Shown here in pieces: positions 1 to 7,626 of a DNA stretch of 64,000 bases; the stretch's first letter is position 1; every line of letters starts with the position of its first letter. The notes under the pieces were generated by a model. It was not told where the DNA came from and made no database searches. It saw only the letters and a program-made list of their open reading frames with translations. The stretch is from Paenibacillus sabinae T27. Lineage in GTDB: Bacteria > Bacillota > Bacilli > Paenibacillales > Paenibacillaceae. Location: positions 665,001 through 729,000 of the forward strand of contig NZ_CP004078.1 of assembly GCF_000612505.1 (NCBI RefSeq), given 5' to 3'. A program made the position numbers and the translations under genes.

Positions 1-1
1 C

Positions 2-343
2 TATACCGGCGATTCGGTAGGGGATATCCCCGAAAAAGTCGTCACTCCCCAAGACATTGCGTTAACCGAGGCTTACCGGTATCAGGTCAGATACAGCGGA
101 CTGGATAATTACGGACATTTGAATAATGCGCGCTATGGAGACTTATGCAGTGATGCGCTTCCGTTGACTGTTTTTGAAAAGAAACAGCTGCGGCACTTCC
201 GGATTTCGTACTTGCAGGAGGCGACCTATGGGGAAGAAATGATAATTCAGGTGTCGCCGGAAACCAGTGAAGGATTTTATGTGCGAGGGCTACGGGAAAA
301 TAAGGTGTATTTTGAAGCGAGTCTGGATTTCGATTCCGAATAA
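2..343 (+). CDS. acyl-ACP thioesterase-like protein, C-terminal part (5' end outside window)
   Basis: An open frame enters from the left edge and gives 113 codons before the TAA. The motif D-N-Y-G-H-L-N-N-A-R-Y (about codons 35-45) matches the D-x-N-x-H-x-N-N-x-x-Y signature of hot-dog acyl-ACP thioesterases (FatA/FatB type), which release fatty acids from acyl carrier protein. Only the C-terminal hot-dog half is visible, so length and start cannot be judged. A TTG at 119 lies inside the motif and is not a real start. A T-tailed hairpin follows directly. Another hot-dog thioesterase is the main alternative. Confidence 0.65.
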   Translation, partial: YTGDSVGDIPEKVVTPQDIALTEAYRYQVRYSGLDNYGHLNNARYGDLCSDALPLTVFEKKQLRHFRISYLQEATYGEEMIIQVSPETSEGFYVRGLRENKVYFEASLDFDSE

Positions 344-359
344 GGAGTGTCAATAAGGG

Positions 360-400
360 CGGCTTATTCTTACCAGTGAGTGAGAGGAAGCCGTTTTTTT
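360..400 (+). terminator. intrinsic terminator after the thioesterase
   Basis: CGGCTT (360-365) pairs with AAGCCG (388-393), followed by seven T at 394-400. It separates the thioesterase-like gene from topB. Confidence 0.7.
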
Positions 401-462
401 ATGATGGCGGAAAGGATGATGCTCCGATACCGGTGGATCGACAGACCTTAAAGCGGGCGTGC

Positions 463-493
463 TTGTTCCCGTCCCTGCACATAATGGTATAAT
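463..493 (+). promoter_or_regulatory. candidate sigma-A promoter of topB
   Basis: A perfect TATAAT at 488-493 is preceded by TTGTTC at 463-468. The 19-bp spacer is slightly long. The -10 lies 28 bp upstream of the topB ATG. Confidence 0.5.
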
Positions 494-520
494 AGTCCGG
501 TATATGGAAAGGAGCGAGCT

Positions 521-2659
521 ATGAAAGTATTGGTACTAGCGGAAAAGCCGTCGGTGGCGCGCGAAATTGCGCGGGTGATGGGCTGCCGGGAGAAGCAAAA
601 GAGCTATATGGAAGGACCGGAGTATATTGTGACCTGGGCGCTCGGCCATCTGGTGGGACTTGCGGAGCCCGAGGATTATGACCATAAATTTGCAACCTGG
701 GCGCTGGAAGACCTGCCGATCCTGCCGGACCGGATGAAGCTGAAAGTGCTGCGGGAGACGGGCGGACAGTTCAAGGCGGTTCAGCATCTGATGAAGCGTC
801 AGGATGTCGGCGAGCTTATTATCGCGACAGATGCGGCTCGCGAAGGGGAACTGCTGGCGAGGTGGATTATGACCATGTCCCATTGGAAAAAGCCGTTCCG
901 GCGGCTGTGGATCTCTTCCCAGACCGATAAGGCGATCAAGGAAGGCTTTGCATCGCTGAAGCCGGGCCGGGAGTTCGACCGGCTGTACGAGTCGGCGCGC
1001 TGCCGCGCCGAGGCCGACTGGATGGTCGGCCTTAATGTGACCCGGGCGCTGACCACGAAGTTTGGGGCTCCACTCTCGGCGGGCCGCGTACAGACGCCGA
1101 CGCTTGGCATGATCATGGACCGGGAACGGGAAATCATGAATTTCCGGTCACAGGAATTCGATACGCTGGTCGCGGACTTCGGGAATTTCCAGGCACAGTG
1201 GAGAGCAGGCGGGGGAGACGGCCGGATTTTTGATAAGGATAAGAGCGCCGTGCTGGCCAAGCGCCTGGAGGGACGGAGCGGCACGCTGGCAAAGGTGCAA
1301 AAAAGCGAGAAAATCGAGCCGCATCCGCTCGCTTACGATTTGACCGAGCTCCAGCGGGACGCGAACCGCAAATTCGGCTTCTCGGCGAAGCAGACGTCGA
1401 GCGTGCTTCAGCGGCTCTATGAGCAGCATAAGCTGGTCACGTATCCCCGGACAGACAGCCGGTATCTGACGGCCGATATGACCGGGACGCTGAAGGAGCG
1501 TCTGAACAGCGTAGCGGTAGGTCCTTATGCGACGCTTGCCCGTCCGCTGGTGCGGAAGCCGCTGAATATTACGAAGCGGATCGTCGACGACAGCAAGGTG
1601 AGTGATCACCATGCGATTATTCCGACGGAGCAAACGGTTCTGCTGAACCAGCTCAGTACGGAGGAGCGCAAGCTGTACGACTTGATCGTGCGCCGGTTCA
1701 TCAGCCTGTTCTATCCCCCGGCACGTTACGATGCGGTATCCGTAACGGTTACGGTGGACGGCGAGACTTTCACGGCCAAGGGCACCACCGTCAAGGACGC
1801 CGGCTGGCGTGAAGTCTACGGCGGCGACCTCAGTACGGACGAGGATGAGGAGTCCGGAGGAGGCGAGGCGGAAGGGCGCGGCATTACGCTGCCGGAGCTG
1901 CGGCAGGGCGACACGGTATCGATCCGCCGCTGCATGCTGCGCGGCGGCCGGACGCAGCCGCCGGGACGTTACAGCGAGGCTGCGCTGCTGACGCAGATGG
2001 AGAAGCACGGCCTCGGTACGCCGGCCACCCGGGCGGACATTATTGAGAAGCTCGTATCGTCGGATACGATCGAGCGGCAGGGCAATGTCCTGCATCCGAC
2101 CGGCGAGGGCAAGCAGCTCATCGAGCTGGTGTCGCCGCAACTCCGCACACCGGAATTGACGGCCCGCTGGGAGGCCGAGCTGGAGCGGATTGCCCGCGGC
2201 CAAGGGAAGCCGGAGCCGTTCCTGCAGGGCATTCGCGGCATGGCGAAGGAGCTAGTCGCGGAAGTCAAGAACAGCGGCGCGGAGTACAAGCCGCATAATG
2301 TTTCGAGCAGCCACTGCCCGCAGTGCGGCACGCGGCTGCTGGAGAAGAAATCGAAGCGCGGCAAGCTGCTTGTATGTCCGGCGGACGACTGCGGCTATAC
2401 CCGGGCCGGAGAGAAACGGCTGTCGAACCGCCGCTGCCCGCAGTGCCATAAGAAGATGGAGCTGAAGGAAGGCAAAGCAGGCCTGTACGTTCAATGCCTC
2501 AGCTGTGGAATTACGGAGACCGTGAATAAGGACAGCAAGCATATGAACAAGCGGGAACAGCAGAAGCTGGTGAACCAGTACAGCAAGCCAGAGAGCATTG
2601 GCACAAGCCTCGGTGATCTGCTCAAAGCGGCCTTGGAAGGCAAACAAGAGGGACAATAA
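521..2659 (+). CDS. topB: DNA topoisomerase III (type IA)
   Basis: 712 aa, normal length for bacterial Topo III. It makes transient single-strand breaks to relax and decatenate DNA, chiefly replication or recombination intermediates. The N-terminal Toprim domain starts with V-L-A-E-K-P-S and carries D-A-A-R-E-G-E-L near residue 105. The catalytic tyrosine is Tyr308 in Y-P-R-T-D-S-R-Y. The C-terminus has two Cys4-type zinc ribbons beginning C-P-Q-C (about residues 597 and 638), typical of Firmicute TopB. The ATG follows AAAGGAG at good spacing. It appears monocistronic, between terminators at 360-400 and 2762-2816. Confidence 0.95.
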   Translation: MKVLVLAEKPSVAREIARVMGCREKQKSYMEGPEYIVTWALGHLVGLAEPEDYDHKFATWALEDLPILPDRMKLKVLRETGGQFKAVQHLMKRQDVGELIIATDAAREGELLARWIMTMSHWKKPFRRLWISSQTDKAIKEGFASLKPGREFDRLYESARCRAEADWMVGLNVTRALTTKFGAPLSAGRVQTPTLGMIMDREREIMNFRSQEFDTLVADFGNFQAQWRAGGGDGRIFDKDKSAVLAKRLEGRSGTLAKVQKSEKIEPHPLAYDLTELQRDANRKFGFSAKQTSSVLQRLYEQHKLVTYPRTDSRYLTADMTGTLKERLNSVAVGPYATLARPLVRKPLNITKRIVDDSKVSDHHAIIPTEQTVLLNQLSTEERKLYDLIVRRFISLFYPPARYDAVSVTVTVDGETFTAKGTTVKDAGWREVYGGDLSTDEDEESGGGEAEGRGITLPELRQGDTVSIRRCMLRGGRTQPPGRYSEAALLTQMEKHGLGTPATRADIIEKLVSSDTIERQGNVLHPTGEGKQLIELVSPQLRTPELTARWEAELERIARGQGKPEPFLQGIRGMAKELVAEVKNSGAEYKPHNVSSSHCPQCGTRLLEKKSKRGKLLVCPADDCGYTRAGEKRLSNRRCPQCHKKMELKEGKAGLYVQCLSCGITETVNKDSKHMNKREQQKLVNQYSKPESIGTSLGDLLKAALEGKQEGQ

Positions 2660-2761
2660 GGGCCGGATAAGCCGATAAAAGCACGAATCGGAATATGAAG
2701 GGTCAAGGGTTGTATAAGAAGTCAAGACGGGAATCCCGTTCGAGGGCCAAGCAGGAATGAG

Positions 2762-2816
2762 AAAACTCCCGGCAAAGCGGGTGGGGTTGCCCACGGCTTT
2801 ACTGGGAGTTTTTTTT
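2762..2816 (+). terminator. terminator after topB
   Basis: AAAACTCCC (2762-2770) pairs with the GGGAGTTTT arm starting at 2804, with an inner GGCAAAGC/GCTTT stem and a run of eight T. The A-rich 5' side may let it also serve the convergent minus-strand gene ending at 2857. Confidence 0.85.
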
Positions 2817-2856
2817 GCAGCCAGAAGGTTTGTATGTCGATACGCCTCAAGCGGAT

Positions 2857-3897
2857 TTATTCAAAATGCTCCAATACGATCTTCCCGACCGTCCGGCCCG
2901 TTTCGATCATGGCATGTGCCTTGCGCAGATTAGCGGCGTTGATCGGCTCTAGTAGGTCGGTCAGGGTGGTGCGGATTACTCTGGAGTCGATCAGGCGGGC
3001 GTTTTCATTCAGCAGCTCATGCTGCTTGATCATATCCGGGGTTTGATACAGCGAGCGGGTGAACATGAATTCCCACGTGAAAGTGGCGCTTTTATTTTTG
3101 AGCAGGTTCAGGTCAAGCGGCTCTTCGGTTTCGACGATCGAGCATATTTTTCCCTGCGGAGCAATGGCTTCGGCCATATGCCCCCAGTGCTGCACCGTGG
3201 CGTTCAGGCACAGAATATAATCGGCATAAGAAAGCCCGGCAGCTTTCATTTGAGCAAGGAACGGCTCGTAATGGCTGATGATATAATCGGCTCCGAGGCC
3301 CTTGGCCCATTCGGACGATTCGGAGCGGGAAGCGGTGCCGATCACGGTGAGTCCCGCATATTTGGCCAACTGAATGGCGATAGATCCGACGCCGCCGGCG
3401 GCACCGATAATTAGCAGCGTTTTGCCGGTATTATCCTCCTTGGACATCGGGATGCCCAGACGTTCGAAGAGTGCCTCCCATGCGGTTATCGTCGTCAGCG
3501 GAAGCGCGGCCGCTTGGGCAAAATCGAGAGAAGCGGGCTTGCTCCCGGCGATACGTTCATCGACAAGATGATACTCACTGTTCCCGCCCGGACGGTCAAT
3601 GGCGCCTGCGTAATACACCTCATCTCCCGGTTTAAACAGGGTGCAGTCCGGTCCCGTCTGCTCGACGATGCCCGCGACATCCCAGCCCAGCACCTTCGGC
3701 GACGACTCCGTCTTCGCTTTGGGAGCGCGAACCTTGACGTCAACCGGGTTGACGGATATGGCGCCTACCTTGACGAGCAGATCCCGGCCGGCGGGAACCG
3801 GCTTTTCGATTTCAAGATCGATCAGGCTCTCCGGCTGCGAGATATCCAGATATTTGTACAATCCTACGGCTTTCATCGTTTGCTTGCTGTTGCTCAT
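2857..3897 (-). CDS. zinc-type alcohol dehydrogenase-like / quinone oxidoreductase (MDR superfamily, YogA-like)
   Basis: 346 aa from the ATG at 3897, chosen because AAGGAG lies 11 nt upstream; the open frame continues further upstream without a ribosome site. The N-terminus M-K-A-V-G-L-Y-K and I-S-V-N-P-V-D-V-K-V-R match the MDR subfamily that includes B. subtilis YogA. The nucleotide-binding loop is G-A-A-G-G-V-G-S-I-A. No complete structural zinc Cys cluster is visible, so a zinc-free NADPH-dependent quinone or enone reductase is likely. It is divergent from an HxlR-family regulator, a usual arrangement for reductases induced by electrophiles or thiol stress. Confidence 0.85.
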   Translation of the reverse strand: MSNSKQTMKAVGLYKYLDISQPESLIDLEIEKPVPAGRDLLVKVGAISVNPVDVKVRAPKAKTESSPKVLGWDVAGIVEQTGPDCTLFKPGDEVYYAGAIDRPGGNSEYHLVDERIAGSKPASLDFAQAAALPLTTITAWEALFERLGIPMSKEDNTGKTLLIIGAAGGVGSIAIQLAKYAGLTVIGTASRSESSEWAKGLGADYIISHYEPFLAQMKAAGLSYADYILCLNATVQHWGHMAEAIAPQGKICSIVETEEPLDLNLLKNKSATFTWEFMFTRSLYQTPDMIKQHELLNENARLIDSRVIRTTLTDLLEPINAANLRKAHAMIETGRTVGKIVLEHFE

Positions 3898-3992
3898 ATG
3901 CTCTCCAGCTCCTTGGTTCATTTTTGGGTAGGCAAAAGTAAAAAAATGTCCTATGTTTATATTAAACAAATGGTTACAAAATAATAAGTACG

Positions 3993-4025
3993 CACATTAA
4001 TGTGATATAGTATCGAATTTGATAC
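3993..4025. promoter_or_regulatory. palindromic operator candidates in the HxlR/oxidoreductase divergent region
   Basis: A perfect 12-bp palindrome CACATTAATGTG lies at 3993-4004, and an inverted repeat GTATC-N6-GATAC at 4010-4025, just upstream of the HxlR gene. HxlR/MarR-type dimers bind such sites between divergent genes; assigning them to this regulator is inference. Confidence 0.5.
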
Positions 4026-4039
4026 CAAGGAGGATTGGC

Positions 4040-4417
4040 ATGAGAAACCGCAAGAACGGATACGGTGAATGCCCGAATGACCAGGGCTGCCCGGTTGAAT
4101 ATACGCTGGATGTGATCGGGGGGAAATGGAAAGGGGTTCTGCTCTACCACCTGGTTGAAGGAACCAAAAGATTCAGCGATTTCAGACGAATCTGCCCGAC
4201 TATTACGCAACGAATGCTGACCCTGCAGCTGAGAGAGCTGGAAGAGGACGGCGTGATTCACCGGGAAGTGTATCATCAGGTGCCGCCCAAGGTCGAATAT
4301 TCGCTGACAGAGTTCGGACGGACGCTGGTTCCAATTATTTTGCTGATGCGTGACTGGGGCGAGGCGTATAAAAACAGACCTCGGGTACAAGACGGGCAGC
4401 TCCCTTCTCAGTCGTAA
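4040..4417 (+). CDS. HxlR-family winged-helix transcriptional regulator
   Basis: 125 aa. Typical HxlR features are C-P-V-E-Y-T-L-D-V-I-G-G-K-W-K near the N-terminus, F-S-D-F-R-R, I-T-Q-R-M-L-T-L-Q-L-R-E-L and the wing sequence V-E-Y-S-L-T. Two cysteines (C-P-N-D-Q-G-C) lie before the helix-turn-helix; HxlR proteins such as YodB and HypR sense electrophiles or disulfide stress through N-terminal cysteines. The ATG at 4040 is preceded by AAGGAGG; a TTG at 4019 is less likely. It probably controls the divergent MDR oxidoreductase. Confidence 0.9.
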   Translation: MRNRKNGYGECPNDQGCPVEYTLDVIGGKWKGVLLYHLVEGTKRFSDFRRICPTITQRMLTLQLRELEEDGVIHREVYHQVPPKVEYSLTEFGRTLVPIILLMRDWGEAYKNRPRVQDGQLPSQS

Positions 4418-4488
4418 TTTGCCGCAGGCCCATGAGGTGTGAGCGATGTGAAAGGCAGGACCACCGGTGATTCGAAGGCGGGCGCTAG

Positions 4489-4518
4489 TTGGTTTTTTGC
4501 CTGAAAGGGTAATATAAT
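4489..4518 (+). promoter_or_regulatory. candidate promoter of the DUF1294 gene
   Basis: TTGGTT (4489-4494), an 18-bp spacer, and TATAAT (4513-4518). Confidence 0.5.
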
Positions 4519-4553
4519 AGAGGTATAGGGCGGCAGGAGGAGAGGAGCCGGGA

Positions 4554-4817
4554 ATGGTCAATATTGTGGTGCTATGGTTTGCAATAATCAACATTATCGG
4601 CTACATCGTCATGTCGGAGGACAAGGATAAAGCCCGCGGCAGAAAGGAACGTGTTCCGGAGAAAACGCTCTTTTTGCTGGCGGCGATCGGAGGGGCTCTC
4701 GGCGTGATGACGGCTATGTACCGCAGACGCCACAAGACACGGCATCTATCCTTTGTCATTGGAATTCCGGCATTGGTGCTTCTGAACGTCCTGATGTACA
4801 GCTATTTTTTGCAATAA
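4554..4817 (+). CDS. DUF1294-family small membrane protein
   Basis: 87 aa with three hydrophobic segments (about residues 3-20, 38-55, 66-86). A basic K-A-R-G-R-K-E-R-V-P-E-K-T-L-F segment between TM1 and TM2 and the R-R-R-H-K-T motif before TM3 fit DUF1294 (YsdA-like) integral membrane proteins, whose function is unknown. A GGAGGAGAGGAG tract precedes the ATG. It has its own promoter-like sequence and lies 43 bp before the universal stress protein gene, so the two may be cotranscribed. Confidence 0.8.
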   Translation: MVNIVVLWFAIINIIGYIVMSEDKDKARGRKERVPEKTLFLLAAIGGALGVMTAMYRRRHKTRHLSFVIGIPALVLLNVLMYSYFLQ

Positions 4818-4860
4818 ATCTTTCATTAGGCAGGACAAATTGGAAAAAGAGGTGGCGTAC

Positions 4861-5295
4861 ATGTTATTCTCTAAAATCTTGCTCGCCTATGACGGTTCGA
4901 AAGCCGCCAACAAAGCGTTGGATCGCGCGGTCGAATTGGCCAAGGTAACGCCGGGGTCCTCCCTGCATGTCGTACACGCATTTGAATTCCCGCGGTTCTT
5001 TATCGGGGAAGCTCTCGCGCCTCTCCCGGCTTCGGTCAACAAGGATTATTACGATTTGGCGGTGCAGACGACAGAAGAAGTGAAGCGGCGGCTTGCGGAT
5101 GAAGGGCTGAATGCGAAGGTAGAGCTGCTGCAGGGGGCGCCTGCGGAGACGATTCTGAAATACGCCAAGGATCAGGCGGTGGACGTGATCGTGATCGGCA
5201 GCCGGGGCCTCGGAGGCATTCGCGAGTTCGTGCTCGGCAGTGTCAGCCACAATGTGGTGCAGAGTGCGCGGATTCCGGTCCTCGTTGTAAAATAA
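4861..5295 (+). CDS. universal stress protein, UspA family
   Basis: 144 aa, single Usp domain. The N-terminal strand K-I-L-L-A-Y-D-G-S and the ATP-binding signature G-x2-G-x9-G-S (G-S-R-G-L-G-G-I-R-E, then L-G-S-V-S) are intact, so this is the ATP-binding type. These cytoplasmic proteins help cells survive starvation or redox stress; the precise target is not predictable. The ATG at 4861 follows AGAGGTGG; an in-frame TTG at 4840 overlaps the ribosome site and is rejected. A strong terminator follows. Confidence 0.92.
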   Translation: MLFSKILLAYDGSKAANKALDRAVELAKVTPGSSLHVVHAFEFPRFFIGEALAPLPASVNKDYYDLAVQTTEEVKRRLADEGLNAKVELLQGAPAETILKYAKDQAVDVIVIGSRGLGGIREFVLGSVSHNVVQSARIPVLVVK

Positions 5296-5307
5296 ATAAT
5301 TTTAGTC

Positions 5308-5336
5308 AAAAAGGGACGCTTCGGCGTTCCTTTTTT
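5308..5336 (+). terminator. terminator after the universal stress gene
   Basis: AAAAAGGGACGC pairs with GCGTTCCTTTTTT across a TTCG tetraloop. Confidence 0.9.
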
Positions 5337-5365
5337 ATTAACTATAAGAGGATATAACAACCCGT

Positions 5366-5412
5366 ACTTGCGAAAAGAGGCATGGAAACGAGTCTCTGCT
5401 CTTTTCGCGTTA
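5366..5412. repeat. 10-bp perfect inverted repeat, extended imperfectly
   Basis: GCGAAAAGAG at 5370-5379 and CTCTTTTCGC at 5399-5408, with a 19-nt loop and flanking complementarity (CGTA/TACG). It sits just past the stop of the minus-strand nitroreductase and may be its terminator, although no strong T-run follows in that direction. Confidence 0.55.
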
Positions 5413-5429
5413 CGGTTCTATCGAGTTAA

Positions 5430-6002
5430 TTACAAATTAACGATGATGTCCTCCAGTTTCCGCTTCGGCACATGATGGACGCCTTGTTCATCACGCCAGT
5501 ATTTGATATCCTGCGGGTCCGCCACTTCTTCCAGGACAACAACTTCCTTCGGTTTGCCAAGCGCAATAACCAGTATAACCTCGTATCGCTCCGGAATATG
5601 CAGCGCCTCTGTTAAAGCCTGCTTATTGCTTGCGCCGAACATGCAGCCCCCGAGGCCCTTCTCACAAGCGCCCAACAGGATGCTTTGACAAGCGATTCCA
5701 TGATCCCAGAAATGGTTGGCGCTTATCTCCTTATCGCCCAGCACCACGATATAAGCCGAAGGCCGCTCGCCCTCCTCCGGTCCATCCCAATCCGTCAAAT
5801 AGCCCGCCCATCTCAGATGCGGAAAGATCAGGCTGTTCTTCTCATCATCATGAGAAAGGATGTACTTCAGGGATTGCAAATTGCCGCCGCTCGAAGAAAG
5901 GCGCGCCAGATCAATCAGTTCCTCCAAAGTTTCCCGCTCAATTTTAACATCCTCATAAAATCTTCTGTACGTTCGGTTTTTCTTGACAAGCTCCTTAATC
6001 AC
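5430..6002 (-). CDS. nitroreductase-family FMN oxidoreductase
   Basis: 190 aa from a GTG at 6002, preceded by GGAGGT at 8 nt; the longer open frame upstream lacks a ribosome site. R-T-Y-R-R-F at residues 9-14, A-R-L-S-S-S-G-G-N-L-Q and the C-terminal G-A-C-E-K-G-L-G-G-C-M-F-G segment are typical of the NfsB/FRase-like nitroreductase fold, a dimer with FMN at the interface. Such enzymes reduce nitro, quinone or enone substrates with NAD(P)H. The C-terminal H-V-P-K-R is common in Firmicute/Clostridium members. Substrate unknown. Confidence 0.88.
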   Translation of the reverse strand: MIKELVKKNRTYRRFYEDVKIERETLEELIDLARLSSSGGNLQSLKYILSHDDEKNSLIFPHLRWAGYLTDWDGPEEGERPSAYIVVLGDKEISANHFWDHGIACQSILLGACEKGLGGCMFGASNKQALTEALHIPERYEVILVIALGKPKEVVVLEEVADPQDIKYWRDEQGVHHVPKRKLEDIIVNL

Positions 6003-6107
6003 ACTCGACAACCTCCATTTTAGCGGCTCCGTGTTCAGTCTGAATAATCGACGGCCTTTAGCCGCCCGTCCTCGTAAAGAACACTTCATACTCTTAGTAT
6101 TTCTATC

Positions 6108-6113
6108 AGTATA
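6108..6113 (-). promoter_or_regulatory. candidate extended -10 upstream of the nitroreductase
   Basis: On the minus strand TGG-TATACT forms an extended -10; no convincing -35 was found. Confidence 0.35.
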
Positions 6114-6168
6114 CCATGTTCCATTTAGGCTGGGATCTATTTCATTACAGTATTGGTCCCGATGTAAA

Positions 6169-6579
6169 TTAACATCCTGCACCGGATATGTCATGAGCAA
6201 CTGATGATTGCTGATCCAGCGCAACGCTTTTTGAACTGATGACGTCTGTACCGGTTCCCAGAATGCCGGCGATCAGTACCTCTCCGGCCCGTACGGGGGC
6301 TTTTACCCGGAGCTCTTTGACCAGCCGCATCCATTCGCCCATCCGTTCCTTCGGCAGAGGTCCGCTGGAGCGGACGGGCAGCCGCTTGCAGACACCGCCC
6401 TCAATGGAGACCGTCGTGGTCACTATGCGGGAGGGGCAGAGGGTCTCGTCATGGGCGTAGCGCTTCCCCCGCTCGCAGGAATACCCGGAGATATAGGTTA
6501 CCACCCGATCCAGCGAATACACGTCAAGGGCGCATTCCTTCGGGCAGACAATACAGGTAAGAGTGCTCTGCTTCATCAT
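6169..6579 (-). CDS. DUF1667 protein, probable small subunit of a GlpAB-like flavoenzyme
   Basis: 136 aa. The N-terminal C-I-V-C-P-K-E-C (Cys9, 12, 16) with a later Cys in Y-S-C-E-R-G and S-R-I-V-T-T-T-V matches DUF1667, a small Cys-rich family habitually encoded beside anaerobic glycerol-3-phosphate dehydrogenase-like flavoproteins. The cysteines probably bind an Fe-S cluster or zinc. The ATG overlaps the stop of the upstream flavoprotein gene (ATGA), indicating translational coupling and a shared complex. The last ~25 residues are a non-conserved-looking tail. It is the last gene of the minus-strand operon. Confidence 0.82.
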   Translation of the reverse strand: MMKQSTLTCIVCPKECALDVYSLDRVVTYISGYSCERGKRYAHDETLCPSRIVTTTVSIEGGVCKRLPVRSSGPLPKERMGEWMRLVKELRVKAPVRAGEVLIAGILGTGTDVISSKSVALDQQSSVAHDISGAGC

Positions 6580-7604
6580 CTGGCCATATGCCTCCTGTCT
6601 GGATGATCCGGATCAAGCCCTGTCCGTCGCTGCCGGTCAAGGATGAAGCTTGCCGCGGAGCGTCCGGCCAACCTTCCCTGGATGGTGACATAATCGGCCA
6701 GACTATGGATGGACACCGCGTTCCCGCAAGCGAAGATTCCCTCGGCGCTTGTCTGCATCCGCTCAGCGACAGCCAGTCCTTGGTTGTCTTCGTTAATGGC
6801 AATGCCAGCTTGCAGAGCCAGGTCATTCTCCGGGATCAGACCGACAGAGAGAAGCAGCGCGTCGCACGGGATCAAGGTTTCCGTGCCTGAAATAGGCTGC
6901 ATGCGGCTGTCCACTTGCGCAATCCGGACTCCTTCGAGCCGGTTCTTCCCGATCACGGAAGTGACGGTATGGCCGAGAAGGAGGGGGATGCCGAAGTCGT
7001 CCAGGCACTGAATGACATTGCGGCGCAGACCGGAAGGGGCGGGCATGGCTTCGACAACAGCGGCAACTTCGCTGCCTTCAAGCGTCAGCCGGCGGGCCAT
7101 AATCAGGCCGACATCGCCCGATCCGAGAATGACGGCTCGCTTTCCGATGCGATAGCCTTCCAGATTCATGAAACGCTGGGCACTGCCGGCGGTCAGGATT
7201 CCGGCCGGACGGTCGCCCGGGATGCCGACGGCTTCCCGTGTCCGTTCCCGGCAGCCGGTCGCCAGCACGAGCGCTTCCGCCTCAATTTCCATATAGCCGT
7301 CGGTATCATTGACGGCCGTAACCGTTCGCCGATCCGTTATTTCAAGCACGGTTGTGTCCGTCTTGCACACAATATCCGACTGCCCTATGGATTCGATGAA
7401 CCGTTCGGCGTATTCAGGTCCGGTCAGCTCCTCTTTGAACAGATGCAGCCCGAATCCGCTGTGTACGCACTGCTGCAGAATCCCGCCTAATTCCCGCTCC
7501 CGTTCCAGCAGGATAATGCGCTTAATGCCCCTTTGTCTAGCTTCCAGCGCAGCTGCCAGTCCCGCAGGGCCTCCGCCGATGACCGCAAGCTCAAACCGTT
7601 TCAT
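6576..7604 (-). CDS. NAD(P)/FAD-dependent oxidoreductase (GlpB/HcnB-like flavoprotein subunit)
   Basis: 342 aa from the ATG at 7604, preceded by GGGAGG; the frame continues upstream but overlaps the previous gene. FAD-binding G-G-G-P-A-G-L-A-A-A begins at residue 9, the ATG motif is L-A-T-G-C-R-E-R-T-R, the second Rossmann motif is G-S-G-D-V-G-L, and the FAD-closing segment is G-I-F-A-C-G-N. This is the pyridine nucleotide-disulfide reductase fold without a redox disulfide, as in the second subunit of three-part dehydrogenases. It lies between the GlpA-like and DUF1667 genes, so a three-subunit enzyme is likely; the substrate may be glycerol-3-phosphate but is not proven. Confidence 0.85.
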   Translation of the reverse strand: MKRFELAVIGGGPAGLAAALEARQRGIKRIILLERERELGGILQQCVHSGFGLHLFKEELTGPEYAERFIESIGQSDIVCKTDTTVLEITDRRTVTAVNDTDGYMEIEAEALVLATGCRERTREAVGIPGDRPAGILTAGSAQRFMNLEGYRIGKRAVILGSGDVGLIMARRLTLEGSEVAAVVEAMPAPSGLRRNVIQCLDDFGIPLLLGHTVTSVIGKNRLEGVRIAQVDSRMQPISGTETLIPCDALLLSVGLIPENDLALQAGIAINEDNQGLAVAERMQTSAEGIFACGNAVSIHSLADYVTIQGRLAGRSAASFILDRQRRTGLDPDHPDRRHMAR

Positions 7605-7626
7605 GCATGGCCTCCCTTCCGCCTCT

